Source: Pacificimonas aurantium
Lineage (GTDB): Bacteria > Pseudomonadota > Alphaproteobacteria > Sphingomonadales > Sphingomonadaceae
NCBI RefSeq assembly: GCF_020092905.1
Contig: NZ_JAGSGB010000002.1
Span: forward strand, 248,001-312,000
Reading direction: 5' to 3'
Length of the DNA stretch: 64,000 nucleotides
The position numbers were made by a program, and so were the translations under genes. The first letter of the stretch is position 1. Each line of letters begins with the position of its first letter. Below, one piece after another: positions 14,570-23,173 of the stretch. The notes below the pieces were generated by a model. The model ran no database searches. It saw nothing but the letters and a program-made list of their open reading frames with translations, and had not been told where the DNA came from.

Positions 14570-16162
14570 ATGGACTTTAGTTTCGGCAGTGTCGCCGCCC
14601 GCCTTGGGAAAGGCGTCCATGGCGACGCGCCCGCAATCATTTGCGGTGACGCGGTCACCACTTGGCGCGACTTCGACCGCCGCACCGATGCGCTGGCGTC
14701 GGCGATGATCGCGGGCGGCGCCCAGCGGGGCGATAAAGTCGCGCATCTGATGCGGAATTCGCCCGCATATCTCGAAACCTGCTGGGCGGCGTTCAAGGCG
14801 AGGCTGGTCCACGTCAATGTGAACTACCGCTATACCGGCGAAGAGCTGCTCTACATCCTGGACAATTCGGATGCCACCACGCTCGTCTACGATGCCTCCT
14901 TTGCCGAGACGATCGCCAGCCTCCGGCCGCGCCTTTCGAAGGTGAAGCTGTTCCTGCAGGTGGGCGGTTCGGCGCCAGACTTCGCCGCGGACTTCGAAAC
15001 GGCCGCGTCGGGCGAGGCCGGCAAGCTTCCCGACGATCACCAGCCCGATGACGAACTGTTCATCTATACGGGCGGAACGACAGGCTATCCGAAGGGCGTC
15101 ATCTGGCGTCAGGGCGACCTTTGGCAGCTACTGGGCGGCGGCGCGCCGATGGTGGGCGCAGCGCCTGCTGAAAGCCACGACGCACTGACGGCGCAGGCGC
15201 GCTCGATGCAGGAGGACGGCTCGGTCCGCCGCGTCCTCGTCCTCCCGCCCCTCATGCACGGCACCGGCCTTCTCATGGGAATCTACGCGCTCGCGCTCGG
15301 CGGCACGACGGTGATTTGCGAAGGCGGCGGCTTCGAACCCGAAGAAGCGCTGCGCCTGATCGAAACGCACCGCCCGAATTGGGCCGTGATCGTCGGCGAC
15401 GCCTTCGCCCGCCCTCTTCTCAAGCAGCTCGACGCGAAGGGCGGCGATATCTCGTCGCTGCAGATCATGATCTCATCCGGCACCATGTGGTCGCCCGAAG
15501 TGAAGGCCGGACTGCTGCGCCACAACGACGGACTCATGCTGATGGACTCGCTAGGGTCCTCGGAAAGCCTCGGCATGGGGGTTTCCGTGACGGCCAAGGA
15601 GAATGCCGGCGCTCCCACCCGTTTCGAGCATGACGAGGACACGATCATCGTCGACGAAGACCTGAAGCCGATCCCTCCCGGCGACGAACGGACCGGCAGA
15701 ATCGCACGCGGCGGTCTGGGACCGATCGGCTATTACAAGGATCCGGAGAAAAGCGCCGCGACCTTCCTCGAAATTGACGGCAAGCGCTATACGCTGGCCG
15801 GCGACCATGCGCGCATGGAAACCGATGGTACCTTCACGCTGATGGGCCGCGGGAATCAGTGCATCAATTCGGGCGGCGAGAAGATTTTCCCCGAGGAGGT
15901 TGAAGAGGCCCTGAAGACGCACGCAGCCATCGACGATGCCCTGGTCTTCGGAATTCCCGACGAGACATGGGGCAGCGCCGTCTCGGCGATTGCAGAGGCG
16001 CACGCTCCTGTCGACGAGGACGACCTCGCCGCGCACGTGCGCTCGACCCTCGCCGCCTACAAGGCACCTAAACGGATCGTCATCGTGCCGCGTGTGCCGC
16101 GCGCGCCGAATGGCAAGGCCGACTACAAGACGGCCAAGGAACTGTTCGAGGAGGCAGGCTGA
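14570..16162 (+). CDS. Acyl-CoA synthetase (AMP-forming, ANL superfamily)
   Basis: About 530 residues, an adenylate-forming acyl-CoA ligase. The P-loop-like motif is IYTGGTTGYPKGVIWRQ. The adenylate-binding motif is LMDSLGSSESLGMG, and the hinge region is YTLAGDHARMETDGT. The C-terminal lysine motif PRAPNGKADYK closes the protein. The PKGVIWRQ variant is seen in mycobacterial FadD-type enzymes, so a fatty or branched acyl substrate is likely, but it cannot be fixed from sequence. ATG 14570 with AAGGGG upstream is preferred to 14534. It lies near the mccB-mccA-ivd set, which would fit acyl-CoA catabolism, but rpmE on the other strand separates them. Confidence 0.88.
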   Translation: MDFSFGSVAARLGKGVHGDAPAIICGDAVTTWRDFDRRTDALASAMIAGGAQRGDKVAHLMRNSPAYLETCWAAFKARLVHVNVNYRYTGEELLYILDNSDATTLVYDASFAETIASLRPRLSKVKLFLQVGGSAPDFAADFETAASGEAGKLPDDHQPDDELFIYTGGTTGYPKGVIWRQGDLWQLLGGGAPMVGAAPAESHDALTAQARSMQEDGSVRRVLVLPPLMHGTGLLMGIYALALGGTTVICEGGGFEPEEALRLIETHRPNWAVIVGDAFARPLLKQLDAKGGDISSLQIMISSGTMWSPEVKAGLLRHNDGLMLMDSLGSSESLGMGVSVTAKENAGAPTRFEHDEDTIIVDEDLKPIPPGDERTGRIARGGLGPIGYYKDPEKSAATFLEIDGKRYTLAGDHARMETDGTFTLMGRGNQCINSGGEKIFPEEVEEALKTHAAIDDALVFGIPDETWGSAVSAIAEAHAPVDEDDLAAHVRSTLAAYKAPKRIVIVPRVPRAPNGKADYKTAKELFEEAG

Positions 16163-16205
16163 GGTAGGCGCGGGCGCAACGTCAGCCGCACCCTGCCCAA
16201 GCCGG

Positions 16206-16433
16206 CTATTTCTTGAGAGAAATCTTGCCGAAGCGCTTGTTGAATTTCGCCAGGCGTCCGCCGGCGTCCATCAGCTTCTGGTTGCCGCCCGTCCAGGCCG
16301 GGTGCGACGTGGAATCGATTTCCAGCTTCAGCGTATCGCCTTCGCTGCCCCAGGTGGAGCGCGTCTGGTAAGTCGTTCCATCGGTCATCTCGACGGTGAT
16401 GGTGTGGTAGTCGGGATGGATCTCGTTCTTCAT
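16206..16433 (-). CDS. rpmE: 50S ribosomal protein L31
   Basis: A 75-residue protein beginning [20 protein letters not shown] and containing [13 protein letters not shown] and a basic C-terminus ([12 protein letters not shown]). This is the long L31 form of alphaproteobacteria that lacks the four zinc-binding Cys of the CXXC-type protein. It is part of the large ribosomal subunit near the central protuberance. It is a single gene on the minus strand between two plus-strand genes. Its 5' leader contains the hairpin at 16464-16484. Confidence 0.95.
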   Translation of the reverse strand: MKNEIHPDYHTITVEMTDGTTYQTRSTWGSEGDTLKLEIDSTSHPAWTGGNQKLMDAGGRLAKFNKRFGKISLKK

Positions 16434-16463
16434 CGGATCGTCTTTCAAACTGCCTCTTGGGCT

Positions 16464-16484
16464 CCGCCGGTTACCGACCGGCGG
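16464..16484 (-). promoter_or_regulatory. rpmE: Perfect hairpin in the rpmE leader region
   Basis: CCGCCGGT-TACCG-ACCGGCGG is a perfect 8-bp stem with a 5-base loop, 30 bases upstream of the rpmE start. It may be a structured leader or an upstream element. Nothing ties it to a known ribosomal-protein leader family. Confidence 0.3.
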
Positions 16485-16649
16485 CGCGAGGATTGGATCG
16501 CCTGTTCGCGAAGTGCCGGGCACATAGGGAAAAACGGTCATAGGCGCAAGGCCGCACCGGGCCAATGAGCCAGCCTTCTGACGCGCCAAGCGCGATCGTA
16601 ACGAATGCAACCGCTTGAGGGGGCGACCCCCCTCCCCTATAGCGCGCCC

Positions 16650-18242
16650 ATGTCCCGCCATATCGGCACACCCCTTTCCGCATCGGACCCCGAGGTCAAA
16701 GCCAATATCGCCGCCCGCGAAGCTGAGCTGGCTAACCTGCGGCAATTGTCGGCGCAGATCGCGGCAGGCGGCTCTGAGCGCGCAAGGGAGAAGCATGTGG
16801 GCCGCGGCAAGCTGCTGCCACGCGGGCGTGTCGAACGCCTGCTAGACCCCGGCACCGCCTTTCTCGAACTTTCGCTTCTCGCCGCTCACGATGTGTATGA
16901 CGACGACGTACCTGCAGCGGGCATCATCACGGGCCTCGGTCAGGTCGAGGGTCGGCTATGCGTGATCGTCTGCAACGACGCCACGGTGAAAGGCGGCACC
17001 TACTATCCTCTGACCGTGAAAAAGCACCTGCGCGCACAGCGGATCGCACGCGAAAATGCCCTTCCCTGCATTTACCTGGTCGATTCCGGCGGCGCGAACC
17101 TTCCCAACCAGGACGAGGTCTTTCCCGACCGCGAGCATTTCGGTCGTATCTTTTACAACCAAGCGACGATGAGCGCGGACGGAATTCCGCAGATTGCCGT
17201 CGTGATGGGCTCCTGCACCGCAGGCGGCGCCTATGTTCCCGCGATGTCCGACCAGACGATCATCGTAAAGGAACAGGGTACGATCTTTCTGGGCGGTCCG
17301 CCTCTGGTGAAAGCCGCTACCGGCGAGGAAGTCACGGCGGAAGAGCTTGGCGGCGGCGACGTCCATACACGCCTCTCCGGCGTGGCGGATCATCTGGCCG
17401 CCGACGACGAGCATGCGCTGCGTTTGGCGCGCGACATCGTCGCCACCCTGCCGCCGCGTAGTCCTGCCGAGGTAAACCGCAGAACGCCGCTGCCCCCGCG
17501 CTTTCCCACCGAGGATATTTATGGCCTGATCCCCGAGGATTCGCGCAAACAGATGGATGCGCGGGAAATCATCGCGCGCATCGTCGATGACAGCGCCTTC
17601 GACGAATTCAAGCCGCTTTACGGGGAAACTCTGGTGACGGGCTTCGCCCATATCGAGGGCCTTCCCGTGGGGATAATCGCCAATAACGGCATTCTGTTCT
17701 CCGAGAGCGCGCAGAAAGGCGCGCACTTCATCGAGCTATGCTGCCAGCGCCGCATCCCGCTCCTTTTCCTGCAGAATATCAGCGGCTTCATGGTCGGTAA
17801 GCGTTATGAGAATGAGGGCATCGCCCGTCACGGGGCAAAGCTGGTGACCGCGGTCGCCTGCGCGGCCGTGCCGAAGCTGACCGTCGTCATCGGCGGAAGC
17901 TTCGGAGCAGGCAATTACGGCATGTGCGGCCGCGCCTATGACCCGCGCTTCCTTTGGATGTGGCCCAATGCCCGGATTTCCGTCATGGGCGGCGAACAGG
18001 CGGCGAGCGTGCTTGCAGAGGTGAAACGCGGCGGGTTCGAGTCCGACGCCGACCGTGAAGCCTTCAAGGCTCCCATCCGCGAGCAATATGAGGAGCAGGG
18101 CCACCCCTATTACTCGTCCGCGCGCCTGTGGGACGACGGTATCATCGATCCCGCCGAAACCAGGACCGTGGTGGCCCTCGGCCTCGAAGCGGCCCTCCAG
18201 ACACCCGTTGAAGAAACGCGCTTCGGCGTGTTCCGGATGTAG
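16650..18242 (+). CDS. mccB: Methylcrotonoyl-CoA carboxylase beta (carboxyltransferase) subunit
   Basis: About 530 residues, a biotin-dependent acyl-CoA carboxyltransferase with two crotonase-like halves. The N-terminal half has [41 protein letters not shown] and [15 protein letters not shown]. The C-terminal half has [28 protein letters not shown] and MGGEQAA. The isovaleryl-CoA dehydrogenase and biotin carboxylase genes next to it point to 3-methylcrotonyl-CoA (leucine breakdown) rather than propionyl-CoA. ATG 16650 begins with the conserved [10 protein letters not shown] and is preferred to an in-frame ATG at 16605. The stop is 5 bp before mccA. Confidence 0.92.
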   Translation: MSRHIGTPLSASDPEVKANIAAREAELANLRQLSAQIAAGGSERAREKHVGRGKLLPRGRVERLLDPGTAFLELSLLAAHDVYDDDVPAAGIITGLGQVEGRLCVIVCNDATVKGGTYYPLTVKKHLRAQRIARENALPCIYLVDSGGANLPNQDEVFPDREHFGRIFYNQATMSADGIPQIAVVMGSCTAGGAYVPAMSDQTIIVKEQGTIFLGGPPLVKAATGEEVTAEELGGGDVHTRLSGVADHLAADDEHALRLARDIVATLPPRSPAEVNRRTPLPPRFPTEDIYGLIPEDSRKQMDAREIIARIVDDSAFDEFKPLYGETLVTGFAHIEGLPVGIIANNGILFSESAQKGAHFIELCCQRRIPLLFLQNISGFMVGKRYENEGIARHGAKLVTAVACAAVPKLTVVIGGSFGAGNYGMCGRAYDPRFLWMWPNARISVMGGEQAASVLAEVKRGGFESDADREAFKAPIREQYEEQGHPYYSSARLWDDGIIDPAETRTVVALGLEAALQTPVEETRFGVFRM

Positions 18243-18247
18243 CGCTG

Positions 18248-20230
18248 ATGGACAAGCTTCTCATCGCCAATCGCGGCGAGATCGCCTGCCGCGTCATCCG
18301 CACCGCGCGGCGCATGGGCATCGCAACGGTAGCCGTCTATTCGGAAGCCGACCGCGACGCGCTGCATGTCGCTGCTGCCGACGAGGCCGTGTTCGTCGGC
18401 GCTGCCGCTGCGCGCGAATCCTATCTCGACATCGACCGGATCGTCGCGGCCGCACGCGACACCGGCGCCGATGCAATTCATCCCGGCTATGGTTTCCTGT
18501 CGGAAAATGCCGCGTTCGCGCGCCGCCTGGAGCAGGAAGGCATCGTCTTCGTCGGGCCGACGGCGGCTTCGATCGAGAAAATGGGCCTGAAGGACTCCGC
18601 GAAGGCGCTGATGAAGAAGGCCGGGGTTCCTGTAACGCCCGGCTATCAGGGCGACGACCAGTCGCTCCAGAGACTCGAAAAGGCGGCGCAGGCGGTCGGC
18701 TACCCGCTCCTGATCAAGGCCGTTGCGGGCGGCGGCGGCAAGGGCATGCGCCGGGTCGACGATCCTGAGGATTTCGCCGCCGAACTGATCGCGGCGAAAC
18801 GCGAGGGTGAGAACAGCTTCGGCAATGGCTCGGTTCTGATCGAGAAGTTCATCACCCGGCCTCGCCATGTTGAGGTGCAGGTGTTCGGCGACACGCACGG
18901 AAATGTCGTGCATCTGTTCGAACGTGACTGCTCGCTGCAGCGCCGCCACCAGAAGGTGATCGAGGAGGCCCCCGCCCCGAACCTGTCCGAACGCACCCGG
19001 GAACGACTGGGTGACGCCGCGGTCAGGGCCGCGCAGGCGATTTCCTACACCGGGGCCGGCACCATCGAGTTCATCCTCGATACCGAAGCGAAGGACAAGG
19101 ACGGCGAGCCGCCCTTCTACTTCATGGAAATGAATACCCGTTTGCAGGTCGAGCATCCGGTCACCGAACTTGTCACCGGGACGGACTTGATCGAATGGCA
19201 GTTTCGCGTGGCGAGCGGTGAACCCCTGCCCCTGGCGCAGGCAGAGTTGGCCGTTCAGGGCCATGCCGTCGAAGCCCGCCTTTACGCCGAGGATCCGGAA
19301 AGCGGCTTCCTCCCATCCACAGGTAGGCTGACGACGCTCGCTTTTCCTGCCGAGACGGGCGGCGTCCGGATAGATTCCGGCGTTGCGGAGGGCGGTGAGG
19401 TCACCGTTCACTACGACCCCATGATCGCCAAGGTGATCGCCTGCGGTCCGGACCGCGAAACGGCAATCGACCGCTTGATCGGCGCCCTCGACCGGACGGT
19501 CGTTACCGGTGTGAAGACGAACCGCGAATTTCTCGCACGCCTGATCGACCAACCTGCCTTCCGCGCAGGAGATGTAGAGACCGGCTTCATCGGGGCGCGC
19601 TTGGATAATCTGGTCGAGACGCCCCAGCCCGACGCAAACGCGCTCATTCTGGCGGCGGTAGCGAGCGCCGTCCCGCCCGAAACGAAGGCCGGAGGAACGA
19701 TGTTCGCGCGTTTTTCGGGTTGGCGCATGAACCTTCCCGAGACGCGCTTCGCAGACCTGTTCGGCGCAGACGGCGAAGCCCTGCGGTTTACGCTGACACG
19801 CGCTGGCGAAGGCTGGACGCTTGAGGGCGCAGCCTCGGCCGACCTTCGCTCGGTTCAATGGTCGCAGGACGGTAAGCTGACTATCGTGACCGCCGAGGGC
19901 CGCCTGTCTGCAGTCACGATCCTCTCCGACGACCTCGTTGAGGTGCGCCTGCACGGTGCCGCCTACCGCTTCCTGCGCCGGGCCGAGGCGGCGGCGGCGT
20001 CACCGAGCGACGGCGCCGTGGTGGCGCCGATGCCCGGCCGCGTTCTCTCTCTTCTCGTCAAGGACGGACAGTCTGTCGAAGCCGGCGCGCCGCTTCTGGT
20101 GCTGGAAGCGATGAAAATGGAAAACCGGCTGACCGCGGCGATCGGCGGGGTGGTCACCGGCCTATCAGCTGCCGAGGGAGACCAGGTCGCCGAGGGCGCC
20201 GTGCTCCTCACTATCGAACCGCAAGACTAG
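18248..20230 (+). CDS. mccA: Methylcrotonoyl-CoA carboxylase alpha subunit (biotin carboxylase + BCCP)
   Basis: A 660-residue fusion. The biotin carboxylase domain (about 1-445) begins LIANRGEIACRVIRTARRMG and has the ATP-grasp glycine loop KAVAGGGGKGMRRV and the motif MEMNTRLQVEHPVTE. A linker of about 130 residues follows. The C-terminal biotinyl domain has the site EAMKMEN with the biotin-accepting Lys623. It carboxylates biotin, which the beta subunit then uses to convert 3-methylcrotonyl-CoA to 3-methylglutaconyl-CoA. It lies 5 bp after mccB and 12 bp before ivd, so the three are one transcript. The substrate is assigned from context. Confidence 0.93.
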   Translation: MDKLLIANRGEIACRVIRTARRMGIATVAVYSEADRDALHVAAADEAVFVGAAAARESYLDIDRIVAAARDTGADAIHPGYGFLSENAAFARRLEQEGIVFVGPTAASIEKMGLKDSAKALMKKAGVPVTPGYQGDDQSLQRLEKAAQAVGYPLLIKAVAGGGGKGMRRVDDPEDFAAELIAAKREGENSFGNGSVLIEKFITRPRHVEVQVFGDTHGNVVHLFERDCSLQRRHQKVIEEAPAPNLSERTRERLGDAAVRAAQAISYTGAGTIEFILDTEAKDKDGEPPFYFMEMNTRLQVEHPVTELVTGTDLIEWQFRVASGEPLPLAQAELAVQGHAVEARLYAEDPESGFLPSTGRLTTLAFPAETGGVRIDSGVAEGGEVTVHYDPMIAKVIACGPDRETAIDRLIGALDRTVVTGVKTNREFLARLIDQPAFRAGDVETGFIGARLDNLVETPQPDANALILAAVASAVPPETKAGGTMFARFSGWRMNLPETRFADLFGADGEALRFTLTRAGEGWTLEGAASADLRSVQWSQDGKLTIVTAEGRLSAVTILSDDLVEVRLHGAAYRFLRRAEAAAASPSDGAVVAPMPGRVLSLLVKDGQSVEAGAPLLVLEAMKMENRLTAAIGGVVTGLSAAEGDQVAEGAVLLTIEPQD

Positions 20231-20242
20231 GATACCGAGGCA

Positions 20243-21400
20243 ATGAAGACGCTTCAGTTCGCCCACGGCGAAACCATCGACATGCTGCGCGACAGCGTGC
20301 GTGCGTGGGCGACCGACCGACTGGCACCGCGAGCTGCGGACATCGACGAGAGCAACCGCTTCCCCCGTGAGCTGTGGACCGAGCTGGGGGAGCTCGGCCT
20401 CCACGGCATCACCGTGGCGGAAGAGTATGGCGGCTCCGAACTCGGTTATCTGGCCCACACCGTCGCCATGGAGGAGATCAGCCACGCCAGCGCGTCGGTC
20501 GGCCTCAGTTACGGGGCGCATTCCAATCTGTGCGTGAACCAGATCCATCGCTGGGGCACCGACGAACAGAAGCAGACCTATCTGCCGAAGCTCGTGTCGG
20601 GTGAGCATGTCGGTTCTCTGGCCATGTCGGAACCGGGAGCGGGCTCCGATGTCGTCGGCATGAAACTGCGCGCCGAAAAGCGCAACGACCGCTTCATTCT
20701 CAACGGTAACAAGATGTGGATTACCAACGGGCCCGAAGCCGATACGCTGGTCGTTTATGCCAAAACCGATCCCGACGGCGGACCGCGCGGTATCACCGCC
20801 TTCCTGATCGAACGCGGGATGCGCGGCTTCTCGACCGCACAGAAGCTCGACAAGCTCGGTATGCGCGGATCCGACACCTGTGAGCTCGTGTTCGAAGATT
20901 GCGAAGTTCCCTATGAGAACATCCTCGGCGAGGAAGGCCGCGGCGCACAGGTCCTGATGTCCGGGCTCGACTATGAACGCGTGGTGCTTTCGGGCGGTCC
21001 TCTGGGCATCATGCAGGCATGCCTCGATGTGGTGCTCCCCTATGTTCACGAGCGCGAACAGTTCGGGAAGCCGATCGGGACCTTCCAGCTGATGCAGGCG
21101 AAAATCGCCGACATGTACGTCGCGCTCAACACCTCGCGCGCCTATGTCTACGCCGTTGCGGCGGCCTGCGACCGCGGAGAGACCGCGCGCAAGGATGCGG
21201 CAGGCGCGATCCTCTATTCGGCCGAACAGGCAACGAAATGCGCGCTCGAGGCCATCCAGGCTCTGGGCGGCAATGGCTATATCAACGAATATCCGACCGG
21301 CCGCCTGCTGCGCGACGCCAAGCTCTACGAAATCGGAGCGGGCACAAGCGAGATTCGGCGCTTCCTGATCGGCCGCGAACTGTTCGACGAAACCGCCTAG
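20243..21400 (+). CDS. ivd: Isovaleryl-CoA dehydrogenase
   Basis: A 385-residue flavin acyl-CoA dehydrogenase with the family motifs [12 protein letters not shown] (FAD/substrate), [19 protein letters not shown], and the C-terminal [22 protein letters not shown] with [16 protein letters not shown]. The segment [22 protein letters not shown] carries the Glu that isovaleryl-CoA dehydrogenases use as catalytic base, in a helix different from other acyl-CoA dehydrogenases. This and its place after mccB-mccA support the leucine pathway. The enoyl-CoA hydratase and HMG-CoA lyase of the pathway are not in the window. Confidence 0.93.
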   Translation: MKTLQFAHGETIDMLRDSVRAWATDRLAPRAADIDESNRFPRELWTELGELGLHGITVAEEYGGSELGYLAHTVAMEEISHASASVGLSYGAHSNLCVNQIHRWGTDEQKQTYLPKLVSGEHVGSLAMSEPGAGSDVVGMKLRAEKRNDRFILNGNKMWITNGPEADTLVVYAKTDPDGGPRGITAFLIERGMRGFSTAQKLDKLGMRGSDTCELVFEDCEVPYENILGEEGRGAQVLMSGLDYERVVLSGGPLGIMQACLDVVLPYVHEREQFGKPIGTFQLMQAKIADMYVALNTSRAYVYAVAAACDRGETARKDAAGAILYSAEQATKCALEAIQALGGNGYINEYPTGRLLRDAKLYEIGAGTSEIRRFLIGRELFDETA

Positions 21401-21454
21401 TCGGAACGGTCAGCCTCCCCGCCCGTTCATAGGGGTAAGGAGGACTTAAACCTA

Positions 21455-22045
21455 ATGACCGATAATATCAGTGAAATTCGTTCGACTGCCGGCGACCTGT
21501 TCAGCGGAACGAGCGGCGCGGTAATCGCTGCCGGCGCCGCCGGCTTCGGACTCGGAATTCTGGCAGCGGCGGGCCGCCGCGCCGCCGTTCAAGCCCCGAC
21601 ATATTTCGCCGGCGACTGGCTGGACGGGATCAAACGCGAGCATGAAATGGCGCTCGAACTATTCGATGCCATTGAGGAAACGGACGCCAGCGAGCCTAAG
21701 AAGCGTGCCGCTTTGCTGCTTCAGTTGCAGCATGCGCTCGGCAAACACGCCGTCGAGGAAGAGGATGTGATCTACTGCGCGGTGCGCGACCATGGTGCCG
21801 ACGAGAATGCCGACGAGCTGGTGCACGATCATGGTGTGGTGAAGCAGTTTCTCTACGACCTAGAGAAGATGGACAAGTCCGATCCGTTATGGATCGTCAA
21901 GGTCCGCGAATTCCGCAGCCATATCGAGGCACACATGCGTGAGGAGGAAGAAGAGATCCTCCCCCGCCTGCATGACCGCCTCTCAGACGAGCAGAACCAG
22001 AAGCTGACCAACCGCATGAACCGGGAGGGCTTCAAGGTAGCCTAG
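21455..22045 (+). CDS. Hemerythrin HHE-domain protein
   Basis: A 196-residue protein. An Ala/Gly-rich hydrophobic stretch at about 20-45 (GAVIAAGAAGFGLGILAAAG) may be a membrane segment or glycine zipper. A four-helix HHE domain follows with candidate iron ligands: His in KREHEMALELF, LGKHAVEEED, VHDHGVVKQF and HIEAHMREEEEEILPRL. Such proteins bind oxygen or nitric oxide or buffer iron. It begins 54 bp after ivd with AAGGAGG upstream, so it may be a separate unit. A link to leucine catabolism is not evident. Confidence 0.88.
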   Translation: MTDNISEIRSTAGDLFSGTSGAVIAAGAAGFGLGILAAAGRRAAVQAPTYFAGDWLDGIKREHEMALELFDAIEETDASEPKKRAALLLQLQHALGKHAVEEEDVIYCAVRDHGADENADELVHDHGVVKQFLYDLEKMDKSDPLWIVKVREFRSHIEAHMREEEEEILPRLHDRLSDEQNQKLTNRMNREGFKVA

Positions 22046-22057
22046 CAGTTTAAGCGC

Positions 22058-22076
22058 AGGTGCTCCGCTAGCACCT
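22058..22076. terminator. Hairpin between convergent hemerythrin and fabZ genes
   Basis: AGGTGCT-CCGCT-AGCACCT is a perfect 7-bp stem with a 5-base loop. It sits between two convergent genes and overlaps the fabZ stop codon. There is no T tract on either side, so bidirectional termination is suggested by position only. Confidence 0.4.
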
Positions 22077-22539
22077 AGCTGTCGGCGATCATGGCGGTGA
22101 AGTCCGCCTCTGCCGTCACCTTGCCATCGATAGACGCGCGCCCGCTGAACTTCGAGACGCGGGCGCGCTGCTGTTTGAATTCGACGTTCAGGTCGAGAAG
22201 GCAGCCAGGCTCTACAGGGGCGCGGAACTTCGCATTCTCAATCGCCATGAAATAGACGAGCTTCCCCTCGGCCTCCGCGCCCAGAGACTTTATCGCCAGA
22301 ATACCCGCAGCCTGAGCCAGCGCCTCGACCTGCAAGACGCCCGGCATGATCGGCCGGGAGGGAAAGTGTCCCTGAAAGAAGGGCTCGTTCATGCTGACGG
22401 CTTTCACGGCATGAATTTGCTCGCCGGGGGCGAGCTCTGCCACCCGGTCCACCATCAGCATCGGGAACCGGTGCGGCAGGGCAGCGAGCACGCCCGCTAT
22501 GTCGAGCGCAACCGCGCCCTGCCGCTGATCGTCAGCCAT
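22075..22539 (-). CDS. fabZ: 3-hydroxyacyl-[acyl-carrier-protein] dehydratase FabZ
   Basis: A 154-residue hot-dog-fold dehydratase of fatty-acid elongation. The motif [11 protein letters not shown] and the catalytic segment [23 protein letters not shown] (His and the conserved Glu) are clear. FabZ removes water from beta-hydroxyacyl-ACP. It is the last gene of the bamA-skp-fabZ run, 8 bp after skp. In many proteobacteria lpxD and lpxA follow or intervene; here neither is present, as is usual where the outer membrane relies on sphingolipids (known for Sphingomonadales; inference here). Confidence 0.95.
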   Translation of the reverse strand: MADDQRQGAVALDIAGVLAALPHRFPMLMVDRVAELAPGEQIHAVKAVSMNEPFFQGHFPSRPIMPGVLQVEALAQAAGILAIKSLGAEAEGKLVYFMAIENAKFRAPVEPGCLLDLNVEFKQQRARVSKFSGRASIDGKVTAEADFTAMIADS

Positions 22540-22547
22540 GCCCGGAG

Positions 22548-23171
22548 CTACTGCTGCTGCGGCTGGGCCGCCTGCCGGGCCGCCGACAGCGTCTGGCCCG
22601 GCTGCCAGCCTTCCGGCGGCGTGATCTGTACCGACTGAATGCGCTGATTCAGCTGCAGAACCGTATCGTCGGTGATGTTCGCCGCATCCGGGTTAAGCGC
22701 AAGAAGCACAGCTTCCGGACGCACGGCCAGTTCGGTGCCGGTCGCCTGCATCGCTGCACGAACGGACGCATCGAGCTGCACCTGCACCTGCTCCGCAATA
22801 TAGGCCTCGGCGCGGGCGATCGGCTGGTCGTACTGGGCCAGTTCCTGCTGTGCGGCCTGCTGGCGCTGCTGCAGTTGTGCCTGCTGCTGACGCAGAGCGT
22901 TCTGGTCGGCGTTGGGCTGCTGGGCGGCGGTCTGCAGCTGTTGTGCAAGCTGCTGCAGCTCGGTCTGCAGGGCCTGGGCACGCTGTTCGCGCTGCTGGAT
23001 CTGCGTCGCATACTGCGTCCGCAGCTGCTGCACGGCCGCCTGATAGGCCTGGCTACTGCGGATGGCGCCCTGCGCGTCGAGAACACCCACCGTATTGGCC
23101 TGGGCAAATGCCGGCGCCGCTGCCGCGGTCAGCGCCGCAAGCGCGGCTGCCGTCGTCATCGTCTTGAACAT
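22548..23171 (-). CDS. skp: OmpH/Skp-family periplasmic chaperone, Gln-rich
   Basis: A 207-residue exported protein: signal peptide ([23 protein letters not shown]), then [19 protein letters not shown], typical of Skp, and a long coiled coil rich in Gln (for example [33 protein letters not shown]). Skp trimers hold unfolded outer-membrane proteins for BamA. It starts 2 bp after the bamA stop codon, so the two are co-translated or at least co-transcribed. The unusually high Gln content and the Gln-Pro-rich end (AAQPQQQ) distinguish it from enteric Skp, which is Lys-rich. Confidence 0.88.
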   Translation of the reverse strand: MFKTMTTAAALAALTAAAAPAFAQANTVGVLDAQGAIRSSQAYQAAVQQLRTQYATQIQQREQRAQALQTELQQLAQQLQTAAQQPNADQNALRQQQAQLQQRQQAAQQELAQYDQPIARAEAYIAEQVQVQLDASVRAAMQATGTELAVRPEAVLLALNPDAANITDDTVLQLNQRIQSVQITPPEGWQPGQTLSAARQAAQPQQQ

Positions 23172-23173
23172 GG

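Noticed and set aside
18110-19954. Very long open frame on the minus strand opposite mccA (614 codons)
   Set aside because: It is antisense to a gene with unmistakable biotin carboxylase motifs, lacks any domain, and is the usual product of high-GC third positions.
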